A stretch of 59,166 nt of DNA from Gemmatimonadota bacterium (GTDB lineage: Bacteria > 4572-55 > J002). Within the stretch, counting starts at the first letter, position 1, and each line of letters begins with the position of its first letter. This document shows, in pieces, positions 1 to 8,829 of this stretch. Location: NCBI GenBank assembly GCA_003697105.1, contig RFFQ01000138.1:1-59166 (forward strand), written 5' to 3'. The notes beneath the pieces are model-generated. The model saw nothing but the letters and a program-made list of their open reading frames with translations. It was not told where the DNA came from and made no database searches. The translations under genes and the position numbers were made by a program.

Positions 1-3000
1 ACCATCAGTTTGACCCACAGCTATGATGCCGACCTCGATATTTATCTGATTAGCCCTGCCGGTACGCGCGTGGAACTCTCCACCGATAATGGCGGGAGTG
101 GTAATGACTATCTCAGCACTGAATTTGATGATGAAGCAAGCACGCCGATTACCAGCGGATCGCCACCCTTTACCGGCACCTTCCGGCCAGAAGGTGCGTT
201 GAGTGCGCTAGATGGGGAATCTATTACCGGGGATTGGACACTAGAAATTACCGACCAATACAACTTGGATGGGGGTACACTAACCATATTTGCCCTCGAC
301 CTCCGTTACATCGACCCGCAACCCGGGACTGCCCTCGATTTTGATGGGATCGATGATGTGGTCACGGTGGCAGATAACAATGTGCTCGATTTAAGTTCCA
401 GCGGAACATTAGAAGCCTGGATTTATCCCACTGTCACCAATAATTATGGCGGGATCATTCATAAAGGGGATCAACCCGATTTTAGCGATGAAGCCTATAC
501 CTTACAACTATGGAATGATGACCGGGTAGCGTTTGCGATTGTCAATTCCGGTGGTACCAGCCAAACCCTATTTTCCACCTCCACATTGACGGCGAACCAG
601 TGGTATCATGTCGCAGCAACGTGGGATGCCAGCGGGATGTCTATCTACTTGAACGGTACATTGGATGCCTCGAACAGTACCGCGATAACGGCACGGAACA
701 GTGCCGGAGGATTGAATATCGGTGCCCAATTGAATGATGCCAGTTATCCCTTTAGCGGGCAAATTGAGGAAGTCCGGTTGTTTAACACCGCCCGCACACA
801 AAGTGAGATTCGCGAAAACATGCATCTGACGTTGGGTGGCTTCGAGACCGGTTTAGTTTCCTATTGGCAGTTGAATGATGCCTCCGGTTCCACTGCCCGC
901 GATGTAAAAAATGCACAGGATGGCACGCTCAACAACATGAACAATGTGGATTGGGTGACCTCAACAGTTGCAACGGGTGGCGGTACCAGCAACACCCAAA
1001 CACCCCCGACTGGTGCCAGTGCTATCACCTTTACCGGCACAGGAATAGTGGCAAATTTTACGGCGAATTCTGCCGCCGACCCCATCGTTGCTACCCGGAT
1101 CAATCTGATGCCATACGCCCCACCAACCGGTCAGGATACCGTTTTTGGCAGTCAGTATTGGGTGATCAATCGCTTTGGGAGTGGCACGTTCAGCGCCAAC
1201 ATGGATTTTACGCTGGCAGATGATCTGAATGCCGTCGATGCCGCCAATCCAAACCGTATCCAACTGTTTGCGCGGGGGAACCGTGAATTTGGTACATGGA
1301 CATTGGTTGCCAACGCCACTGCAGTCAATGAGTTGACCGAAACGGTCACCTTTAACGGGATAACTCAATTTGACCGGCAATTTGTGATCACCCGTTCGAC
1401 AGATATGTATTATGCCAGCAGCACAACAACCCAAAATTCAAATAATGTGTTACAAAACAGTCTCGATCAGCAGATCATTGGGATCGAAATTGTGATGGAT
1501 GGGACAACAAATCCCCTGAGTGTTACCCAGTTTGACCTGAACACCACCGGTACAACGAATACAGCGGACATCGCCAATGCGAAAATCTATTACACCGGTA
1601 CATCCAGCACCTTTTCCACCACCAACCAATTTGGCTCGACCATTGCCGCACCGAACGGTTCGTTTACTATTACGGGGTCTCAGGCACTTAGCGACGGGAC
1701 AAACTACTTCTGGTTGACCTATGATGTTACTGCTGGGGCAACAATCGGGAATCAAATCGATGCGCAGTGTACCGCCTTTGAACTAAACGGTACACGTACC
1801 CCCACGGTCACTGCTCCTGCCGGTGCACGCACCATTGTGGGGACTCCCGATGATTTTCCCGGTTACGCGCTTGATTTTGATGGCGTGGATGATAATGTCC
1901 AAATCCCAGACGATAATTCACTCGATTTAACCAGCACGTACACCGTCGAAGCGTGGATCAATCCGGTCAGTTGGGGTGAAAATAATCGAGGACGGATTGT
2001 AGATAAAAATGTGTACCGGTTTATGCTTCGCAACAATGGCAATTTATGGTGGCGCAGTACAACCGGCGGTTCGGTGCGTACCTCATTTAACAATGTGATT
2101 AATTGGAACCAGTGGCAACATGTGGCGGTCATCTGCGATGGGAGTTCGGTGGAATTCTATGTCAATGGGGTACTTAGCAGTAGCGGACAATCCGCATTAA
2201 CCCTAAGTGCGAGTACCAGTAACCTCTACATCGGCAATAATGGCGGCACTAATAGCACTTTTGAAGGGAAAATTGATGAAGTTCGTATTTGGAATACCGC
2301 CCGCTCGGTGCAAGATTTACGCGAAAATATGCACTTGACCCTCGTAGGGACGGAACCCGGTTTGGTTAGCTACTGGCAGTTTAACGAAGGAACCGGCTCC
2401 ACGACAAGCGACCCCATCAGCGGCAACGATGGTACCCTCAATAACATGGATGCCGCCGATTGGGTAGCTTCTACGGTTGCCACCGGCGCTGGTGCCAGTG
2501 CGACCGCCCAACCAGCAACGGGTGCCAGTACCACCACATTTACTGGGACGGGTGTTTCCATGCGATTCACCACAAACACCGCCTCTGACCCAATTGTGGT
2601 GACCCGAATTGATCGGACACCGAATCTCGTTCCAAGTGGTACGTTCACCGTGTATGATTCGCAATATTGGGTGATCCATCGCTATGGATCCGGCACATTT
2701 GATACCGATTTGATCTTGACCGTTGCCGAAGATTTGACCTCTCTGGAAGCCGCTTACCCCGAACGCCTTAGCCTTTACCGGCGGGATGCCACCTCAGATG
2801 GGGCGTGGACATTAGTCGGTACCGGAACAGAAGTCAATGCGGCAACCGATGAGGTCACGTTTAGCGGTATTACCACCTTTGGGCAATTTTTGGTAGTGCG
2901 AGACATTTATAATGTCAATATTTGTGGGAATGTGACCGCAGATTCCAGTTGGGTTGCAGATACCGTGCGTATCTCCTGTGATGTGACGGTATTGGATGGG

Positions 3001-5775
3001 GTCACATTGACCATTGGCGCCGGTACATACGTGGAATTTCAGGATCATTATAAATTGAATGTCCAAGGGCGACTTTTAGCCAGCGGTACGGCGACGGATT
3101 CGATCACCTTTACCGTGCCGGTAGCCCAGCAAAGTACCGGTTGGCACGGTATCCGGTTCGATCAAACACCCGCAACCAACGATACCTCGCGCATTCAGTA
3201 CTGCAAATTTGAGTACGGTCATGCCACCGATGGGAATCCGAATTATCCCGATACAGAAGATGATCATGGCGGTGCGTTGTTTGTTAAAGGGTTCTCAAAA
3301 TTGATTGTGGAATACTCGCGGTTTGTGAATAATCAAGCTGAATTTGGCGGCGCAATCATGTTGCGTGATACGTCTAACATTGTTATTCGCAATTGTACGA
3401 TTAGCAACAACCAAGCAACCAGTTCCCTGCCGTTTTTTGGATCGATGGGGGGTGGCATTTTTTGCTATCGCTCCAGTCCAATTCTCAGCTATAACACGAT
3501 TGTCAATAATTCGGCAGATTGGCATGGAGGTGGTGTTGTCTGCCATAGCGGATCAAATGCAACGATTACCAACAATACAATCGGGTATAACGTCGCCAAT
3601 GCCTTTTATGGAGGCGGTCTCGCGTGCTTTTTCGATTCCGATCCCGTTTTGACCAATACAATTCTATGGGGCAATACCTCTGCCGCTCTGGATAGTAACG
3701 AGGCATACATTGCCGAATTTGATTCCGATCCGCTCTTCATCAATTGCAACGTACAAGGCGGTATTTTTGACCCCGAAGGACGCCGGATCAAATCCAATCG
3801 AGCCACATTACGAGGAGGACATTTACGCCACGCCGATAATATCGATGCCGACCCCATGTTTGTCCGCCCACCCGCCGGAGCAGGTGTTGATTATAATGGC
3901 TTAGCCGCCGATTGGTCGTTAGTGGCAGAATCCCCCTGTATTGATGCCGGTTTTGAAGGTGATGTGCCACCCCCCGGCGGAGAACCCCGCGTTGATATGG
4001 GTTCGTATGAGTTTGTTCCCGACCGGTCCCAGTCAGTACAGGGCTTGGGCACCTCACTCGATGAAAATTTCATCCGCGGTACCGGATCAGCCATTGCCGC
4101 CACGGCTGGAACAATAGATGCCAACGTGGAATTAGTATTGGAAGACCCCCCGTTGCCGGAGTATCTCCCTCATGTGGCGCGGTTTTGGCGAGTCGAGATC
4201 GATCAGCACTTACGAATATCGCCGTGCGCCTATTTACGATTTTATTATCCAAGGAATGCCTCCGCGGCATTTGAAGGCGCACCTACCATCTATCACCGCC
4301 ACGGTAAAATCTGGTATCCCCTACCGACTTCCACGGAGCAAACCGTCGGACAGTCACATTATGTCCAAACGCTCCAACCCGTTTGTTCGTTTTCTGAATT
4401 TACTGTTGCGGATCAGCCGCCAATGTTTGATATTAGGGTCGATACCGAACCCTTGCTGGATCATCCATCGTCCGGTCAAGTGGAGCATTGTTTAGCCGTT
4501 GAGGTTGATCAACAAGGCATTATCTATGAAACTACCATCACCGACCCGGTTGTCGATGTGAATTACTACGTCTCACCGGATTCTATCGTGAACGTAACGG
4601 ATATGGTGACGGTCAGCGCACCGGCAACGATGGATGGTTTAAGCACCATCTGCCTTATGTATGACTTGAATGACCCTCGCTTGCCGGAAACCGACTACGT
4701 GACCCTACGAGGCGAATTTCAGATAGCTGGGCTGAATTTGTCACCCCAAACAGTTGACTTTCGGATTTTTGTCCTAGATGCCGAGAACGAATTTCAAATT
4801 GCGGATTTCAACGGGGATGGCTGTGTGGAAAGCACAGATTTGCTGACCTTGCTTTACGCTTACGGCTCGCAACCGGCAGATGACAATTGGAATTCGCAGG
4901 TAGATATTGGGGTCGCCGGTGTATATGATGTTATCGGGCGTGATGCCCAAGTGGGCTTTGCGGATTTACTCCGCTTTGCCAGTTACTATGGGATGTGTGA
5001 TAATGCGCCGTTGGTGTGGCACATGGCGCCCGAAATGATGCCGGCAAAACATGCCGGTACAACGAAAAGCGCGCTCCCGCATCTGAATCTGCAACCCCAG
5101 CGGGTCTCCCCCAACCGCATGAGCGTGGATCTGGATGTGGCGGCAGTTACAGACCTGTATGGAGCAAGCCTCAACCTCCACTACCCAGCGGAGCAATTGC
5201 GCGTGGTGCAGGTCACAGAAGGGGATTTCTTGCAGGCAGAGGGTGTCCCAACCTTCTTTTACCAGCAGGCAGAAAATGGTGTCATTCAAATCGATGTCGC
5301 TCGGTTGGGGAATGTGAGCGGCAAGCCGGGAACAGGCACGTTGGCACGGGTCACCTTTGACGTGTTACGTGGCGGCGAATGGTCATTAGAGGTCCAAGCG
5401 GTAAATGCAGTAAATGCGGATTTTCAATCGCTAAACCTGCAAAGCTATCGCTTACAGGGTAATGCCGGTGAGCCGCTAAAACCGGCAATCCCCCAACAGT
5501 ATGGTCTCGCCCAAAATTACCCGAACCCATTCAATCCGGTGACAACAATCCGGTACCAACTCCCGCAGAATGATGTGGTCACGTTGCATGTGTACGATAT
5601 TGCCGGGCGGCTGGTGCGCCGGTTGTTGGAACGCGAAGTTCAGGAGGCGGGCTACTATCGGTTACAATGGGATGGAACGGATGACCGTCACCGCCCGCTT
5701 TCATCGGGTATGTACATTTATCGCTTGGAAACACCGCAGTTTCAATCGACAAAAACCATGATGTTACTCCGTTAA
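1..5775 (+). CDS. Giant multidomain surface/secreted protein with T9SS sorting tail (5' partial)
   Basis: The frame is open from base 1, so the true start lies outside the window; the first possible start here, TTG at 10, falls inside a domain. Counted from base 10 the modules are: end of a proprotein-convertase P domain (residues 1-100, LDIYLISPAGT); a LamG/concanavalin-like domain (about 108-265); a beta module (350-466); a BNR-type N-terminal module (475-600); a second LamG (620-770) and second beta module (to 970); a right-handed beta-helix (971-1290); a dockerin-like Asp-rich segment (about 1596-1665); a cohesin-like domain (1698-1795); and a C-terminal tail with NYPNPFNPVTTIRYQLP and a FlgD-like fold (1831-1921). 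That tail is the known signal for type IX secretion or surface anchoring in FCB bacteria. The two LamG-plus-beta units are clearly duplicated (SYWQ...DGTLNNM...DWV.STVATG in both). Role in adhesion or glycan binding is inference. A 14-nt gap to the radical SAM gene suggests co-transcription. Confidence 0.85.
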   Translation, partial: TISLTHSYDADLDIYLISPAGTRVELSTDNGGSGNDYLSTEFDDEASTPITSGSPPFTGTFRPEGALSALDGESITGDWTLEITDQYNLDGGTLTIFALDLRYIDPQPGTALDFDGIDDVVTVADNNVLDLSSSGTLEAWIYPTVTNNYGGIIHKGDQPDFSDEAYTLQLWNDDRVAFAIVNSGGTSQTLFSTSTLTANQWYHVAATWDASGMSIYLNGTLDASNSTAITARNSAGGLNIGAQLNDASYPFSGQIEEVRLFNTARTQSEIRENMHLTLGGFETGLVSYWQLNDASGSTARDVKNAQDGTLNNMNNVDWVTSTVATGGGTSNTQTPPTGASAITFTGTGIVANFTANSAADPIVATRINLMPYAPPTGQDTVFGSQYWVINRFGSGTFSANMDFTLADDLNAVDAANPNRIQLFARGNREFGTWTLVANATAVNELTETVTFNGITQFDRQFVITRSTDMYYASSTTTQNSNNVLQNSLDQQIIGIEIVMDGTTNPLSVTQFDLNTTGTTNTADIANAKIYYTGTSSTFSTTNQFGSTIAAPNGSFTITGSQALSDGTNYFWLTYDVTAGATIGNQIDAQCTAFELNGTRTPTVTAPAGARTIVGTPDDFPGYALDFDGVDDNVQIPDDNSLDLTSTYTVEAWINPVSWGENNRGRIVDKNVYRFMLRNNGNLWWRSTTGGSVRTSFNNVINWNQWQHVAVICDGSSVEFYVNGVLSSSGQSALTLSASTSNLYIGNNGGTNSTFEGKIDEVRIWNTARSVQDLRENMHLTLVGTEPGLVSYWQFNEGTGSTTSDPISGNDGTLNNMDAADWVASTVATGAGASATAQPATGASTTTFTGTGVSMRFTTNTASDPIVVTRIDRTPNLVPSGTFTVYDSQYWVIHRYGSGTFDTDLILTVAEDLTSLEAAYPERLSLYRRDATSDGAWTLVGTGTEVNAATDEVTFSGITTFGQFLVVRDIYNVNICGNVTADSSWVADTVRISCDVTVLDGVTLTIGAGTYVEFQDHYKLNVQGRLLASGTATDSITFTVPVAQQSTGWHGIRFDQTPATNDTSRIQYCKFEYGHATDGNPNYPDTEDDHGGALFVKGFSKLIVEYSRFVNNQAEFGGAIMLRDTSNIVIRNCTISNNQATSSLPFFGSMGGGIFCYRSSPILSYNTIVNNSADWHGGGVVCHSGSNATITNNTIGYNVANAFYGGGLACFFDSDPVLTNTILWGNTSAALDSNEAYIAEFDSDPLFINCNVQGGIFDPEGRRIKSNRATLRGGHLRHADNIDADPMFVRPPAGAGVDYNGLAADWSLVAESPCIDAGFEGDVPPPGGEPRVDMGSYEFVPDRSQSVQGLGTSLDENFIRGTGSAIAATAGTIDANVELVLEDPPLPEYLPHVARFWRVEIDQHLRISPCAYLRFYYPRNASAAFEGAPTIYHRHGKIWYPLPTSTEQTVGQSHYVQTLQPVCSFSEFTVADQPPMFDIRVDTEPLLDHPSSGQVEHCLAVEVDQQGIIYETTITDPVVDVNYYVSPDSIVNVTDMVTVSAPATMDGLSTICLMYDLNDPRLPETDYVTLRGEFQIAGLNLSPQTVDFRIFVLDAENEFQIADFNGDGCVESTDLLTLLYAYGSQPADDNWNSQVDIGVAGVYDVIGRDAQVGFADLLRFASYYGMCDNAPLVWHMAPEMMPAKHAGTTKSALPHLNLQPQRVSPNRMSVDLDVAAVTDLYGASLNLHYPAEQLRVVQVTEGDFLQAEGVPTFFYQQAENGVIQIDVARLGNVSGKPGTGTLARVTFDVLRGGEWSLEVQAVNAVNADFQSLNLQSYRLQGNAGEPLKPAIPQQYGLAQNYPNPFNPVTTIRYQLPQNDVVTLHVYDIAGRLVRRLLEREVQEAGYYRLQWDGTDDRHRPLSSGMYIYRLETPQFQSTKTMMLLR

Positions 5776-5789
5776 TTGAAAGGATAGGC

Positions 5790-7349
5790 ATGGCAAATTA
5801 CCCGTATCAAATCACCACGGAACTGTTTCAAATTCCCCATGAGGATACGTTTTTACTCTATTCCCCCCTCAAGCGGGTGGCATTTCGGGTCAACGAGGCG
5901 ACAATTGACCTGTTAGTGCGTATTCAACGGCAGGAAGAACTTCCACAAACGCCGTCGGTGCAAAAAACCCTCACGTTTTTTGAAGAGATTGGGATTCTGA
6001 ACGGTGAGCCAGACCAACGACCCGCTCATGCCGCCCCACCGGGGAGTGAGTTTCGTCCTACGACCGTAACGCTCTTTCTCACATCGGAATGTAATCTGGG
6101 TTGTGTGTACTGTTATGCCAATGCCGGTGTACAAAAGCTGTTTTTATCGTGGGATATCGCCAAAGCCGCCATTGATTGGGTAATTGAAAATGCACGAGCC
6201 ACGGAAAAAGATAAAATTTTGCTCGATTTTCATGGCGGGGGTGAACCAACCCTCTGTTGGGATGTACTCACGCGGAGTGTGGAATATGCCGAAGCGGAAA
6301 CCCAAAAGTATGGGCTAAAGCTGGATGTATCATTGGCATCGAACGTAATGATCAACCACAAACAGGCACAATGGATTGTAGAACATGTCCACTCCATGAC
6401 CGTTTCGATGGATGGAATGCAAGACATTCAGGACTTACAACGCCCAACAGTTGCCGGAAACGGCTCATTTGAGCGCGTGGTGAGCATCCTTAAGTTTTTT
6501 GATACCCATGATTTTAACTATGGCATCCGAGCAACCATCACCCATTACAATGTGGAGCGAATGACCGAAATGGTGGAATTCTTCGCGGCGACATTCAAAG
6601 CCACTCAATGGAATTTTGAACCCATGTTTGCCGCCGGTCGGGCGTTAGTCACCGGTTCCCCCGAACCGTTTGAAGAGGTGTTTATTCGGGAGTTTCGGCG
6701 GGCACGGGAACGCGCGAAAGAACTGGGACGAAATCTCGCCTATTCCGGGAATATGATCGAACGTATCTCCAACACGTTTTGTGGTGCGCCGGGCAAAAAT
6801 TTCTCGATCACGCCGGATGGCTATATCAGCGCCTGTCACGAAGTCAATAAAGCCACCGACCCCAAAGCCAATCTGTTTATTTATGGGGAGTACGACCCAG
6901 AAAAAAAGACATTTGTGATCCATACCGATAAACTGGATCGCTTGCGCACGTTTACGGTCGATCAGGTCGAATATTGTGACGGCTGCTTTGCCAAATGGCA
7001 CTGCGCTGGAGATTGTGTGGTTAAAGTGGTCAAAACAACGGGGGATTATCACAAACGCACTTCAGAATACCGCTGCCAAATGAACCGGGAATTGACTAAA
7101 GACCGCATTCTGGAACTGGCAAACCACCGGATTATGGTTTCTTTGGAAGAAGATGATGTGTTTTTGCTAAACCCCACAGCGGCTCAGGTACACCAATTGG
7201 TCGAACAAGGCTATCCTCGGGAGGCAATCATCGATGAAATGTGTTCCTTCTATCCAGAGATGTCCCGAGATGTGATCGAGGCAGATGTCGGTGAAATTTT
7301 AGCAGACCTTGCCGAAATTGGTATGTTATCGGATATTTCAACATTGTAA
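5790..7349 (+). CDS. Radical SAM/SPASM peptide maturase with C-terminal PqqD (RRE-like) domain
   Basis: 519 aa; ATG preceded by AAGGATA. The N-terminal ~75 residues resemble a small winged-helix/PqqD-like domain. The radical SAM core carries CNLGCVYC (C101, C105, C108), which binds the SAM-cleaving 4Fe-4S cluster. A SPASM region with extra iron-sulfur ligands follows: FCGAPGKNFSITPDG near residue 330 with ACHE after it, then YCDGCFAKWHCAGDC near 396-410 and YRC further on. The last ~75 residues (VFLLNPTAAQVHQL...DVGEILADLAEIGML) read as a PqqD domain, the RiPP recognition element that binds leader peptides. SPASM radical SAM proteins modify ribosomal peptides (thioether or C-C crosslinks) or activate sulfatases; the fused PqqD and the Cys-rich neighbour favour peptide modification. 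The exact chemistry cannot be read from sequence. Confidence 0.9.
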   Translation: MANYPYQITTELFQIPHEDTFLLYSPLKRVAFRVNEATIDLLVRIQRQEELPQTPSVQKTLTFFEEIGILNGEPDQRPAHAAPPGSEFRPTTVTLFLTSECNLGCVYCYANAGVQKLFLSWDIAKAAIDWVIENARATEKDKILLDFHGGGEPTLCWDVLTRSVEYAEAETQKYGLKLDVSLASNVMINHKQAQWIVEHVHSMTVSMDGMQDIQDLQRPTVAGNGSFERVVSILKFFDTHDFNYGIRATITHYNVERMTEMVEFFAATFKATQWNFEPMFAAGRALVTGSPEPFEEVFIREFRRARERAKELGRNLAYSGNMIERISNTFCGAPGKNFSITPDGYISACHEVNKATDPKANLFIYGEYDPEKKTFVIHTDKLDRLRTFTVDQVEYCDGCFAKWHCAGDCVVKVVKTTGDYHKRTSEYRCQMNRELTKDRILELANHRIMVSLEEDDVFLLNPTAAQVHQLVEQGYPREAIIDEMCSFYPEMSRDVIEADVGEILADLAEIGMLSDISTL

Positions 7350-7381
7350 CGGGCTGTAACCACCCTAAATTTGAGGTAGGC

Positions 7382-7972
7382 ATGTCTGATGAAAAACGAC
7401 CTGATGATCGGTTAGGTCGCGTTGAAAAATCACGCGCTCCAGCAGATCGTCCGCGGGATCGGCAAACCCCTGCCCCCCCGGAGCAAAAATCGCTAGAGCG
7501 TGACCCGCGCTTACATCGCCGTGAGGAGGAACGGCGCCCCCCCCGCCGGGAGTATATCCGCAAACGCGAACACGACACCAACCCTCGCCGGGATTATCTG
7601 CCGGATTGGCAGGATCAAGATGTCCCGCGTGACCCCAGACAACACCCGGCTTTGGAACGAAACGTAACCCCAGAGCCGTTGGAGCGGGAAGCAGAACCCC
7701 GTCCCGGAGGCCGCCCCCGTTACGAAAAACCAACGGTACGGCGGTATAGCGGTCCCAAACGCGGTGAAGGTGATATCCGGTGCAGTGTTTACTGTGCCAG
7801 TCACGCGGGTGATTGGCAGGTTCCGTGTCCGCCGCAGTGTTTGTCGGTGAACTTTTGCCCCACACAATGCGGATATTATGTTTCCTGCCCCTCTGATGCC
7901 CCGGGCGGCGGCTGCTCTCCACAGGTGATTTGTAGCCCGGATTCATGTAGCCCAGTTTGTGCCTCGAATTAG
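7382..7972 (+). CDS. Candidate RiPP precursor: charged Arg/Pro/Glu-rich leader and Cys-rich C-terminal core
   Basis: 196 aa; ATG with TTGAGGTAGG just upstream, 32 nt after the maturase stop. Residues 1-113 are low-complexity, strongly charged (Arg, Glu, Asp, Pro) and lack cysteine. Residues 114-122 read YEKPTVRRY, matching the YxxP motif that RRE/PqqD domains recognise in many leaders. From residue 134 to 193 there are 11 cysteines (C134, 138, 149, 153, 159, 163, 169, 178, 184, 189, 193) among small residues, Ser, Pro and Gly. I recognise no family. The layout, with all Cys in the C-terminal third beside a radical SAM/PqqD enzyme, is that of a thioether-type RiPP precursor. It is long for a precursor, so a Cys-rich structural or metal-binding substrate protein is the alternative. 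An antisense frame overlaps the whole gene but looks like a compositional shadow. Confidence 0.7.
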   Translation: MSDEKRPDDRLGRVEKSRAPADRPRDRQTPAPPEQKSLERDPRLHRREEERRPPRREYIRKREHDTNPRRDYLPDWQDQDVPRDPRQHPALERNVTPEPLEREAEPRPGGRPRYEKPTVRRYSGPKRGEGDIRCSVYCASHAGDWQVPCPPQCLSVNFCPTQCGYYVSCPSDAPGGGCSPQVICSPDSCSPVCASN

Positions 7973-7983
7973 TGGCAACCGTC

Positions 7984-8823
7984 ATGGTGAATCTGTATTT
8001 CCGGTTTTGGGATTTACAACTACGCCTCTGTTTGGGGGATAACCACCTGAAACCCTTTCTGGTGGCACTGTGGGGAATGTATCAAAAAACCGTGTTGCAG
8101 TCCGGTGTGACGACACTAACCTACCATCTCCAAACGGATTCATCCGACGGACGAACACGCTATGCTCTACAAGTTGAGGAGAATGAGCCTAGCCCGTGGG
8201 TCTCTTTTGATGATATTTTTGGGTTATTAAACCATCAATTAAGCTATAACTTGATTAATACCTGTGTGTCCCGGTGCTTGTTTCACAGTTCGGCGATAGT
8301 AACCCCGGACGAACAGGTGATCATGTGTGTGGGCGATGAAGAACAAGGGAAAACATCTCTCGTATTAGGGCTTGTGGAGCGAGGCTATCGCTTTTTTAGT
8401 GATGATATTGTCGCGTTAAACCCTGAAACCACTCAGGTAGAACCCCTTTTAGTCGGTTTGCCGGTGGAAAAGCACACTCTGGAACGATTTCCGTCATTTG
8501 CCGGTCTGAAAACGAAAATGCCGTTTCTCCAGTTGAATCACGGGATTCCCTGTGCCGAACCGGCGGCTTATCCGATTTCCCGTGTGATTTTTGTCGAACG
8601 GGCAATGGAAGGGGAAACGCAACTAAAACCGGTCTCCCTAGCGGAGGCTGCCGGGTTGTGGTTTCAAAATTGGCGCAACCATTATCTCTACCGGCAACCA
8701 CCGCTGGATGTGGTAGCCGGTCTCGCCCAACAGACCCCGGCATTTCGATTAACACAGGTTGATTTGAACCATGCCGTGGAGCAGATCGAACAACTCGAAA
8801 CCGGTAGGGGATTTTTGCCCTAA
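7984..8823 (+). CDS. HPr kinase/phosphorylase-like protein (HprK-related kinase)
   Basis: About 280 aa from ATG 7984; GTG 7972, overlapping the previous stop (TAGTG), is an equally possible start, and neither has a strong ribosome site. The protein shows a P-loop GDEEQGKTSL near residue 117, followed by RGYRFFSDDIVALN, which matches the HprK pattern in which a GxxxxGKS/T loop is followed by a conserved SDD segment. Canonical HprK phosphorylates HPr on Ser. Truncated HprK-like proteins instead occur in lasso-peptide clusters (peptide Ser phosphorylation) and in polysaccharide-linked cassettes with PqqD and nucleotidyltransferase proteins. Here it sits directly after the Cys-rich precursor and before a nucleotidyltransferase-family gene, so a peptide or carrier kinase is more likely than sugar regulation. 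Substrate is inference; the precursor is rich in Ser. Confidence 0.75.
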   Translation: MVNLYFRFWDLQLRLCLGDNHLKPFLVALWGMYQKTVLQSGVTTLTYHLQTDSSDGRTRYALQVEENEPSPWVSFDDIFGLLNHQLSYNLINTCVSRCLFHSSAIVTPDEQVIMCVGDEEQGKTSLVLGLVERGYRFFSDDIVALNPETTQVEPLLVGLPVEKHTLERFPSFAGLKTKMPFLQLNHGIPCAEPAAYPISRVIFVERAMEGETQLKPVSLAEAAGLWFQNWRNHYLYRQPPLDVVAGLAQQTPAFRLTQVDLNHAVEQIEQLETGRGFLP

Positions 8824-8829
8824 TAACTC

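Noticed and set aside
7365-7985. A 206-aa minus-strand reading frame covering the Cys-rich precursor
   Set aside because: It is antisense to a gene with a good start and clear composition, and its residue use (Pro, Arg, Gly, His) follows the opposite strand's codons.
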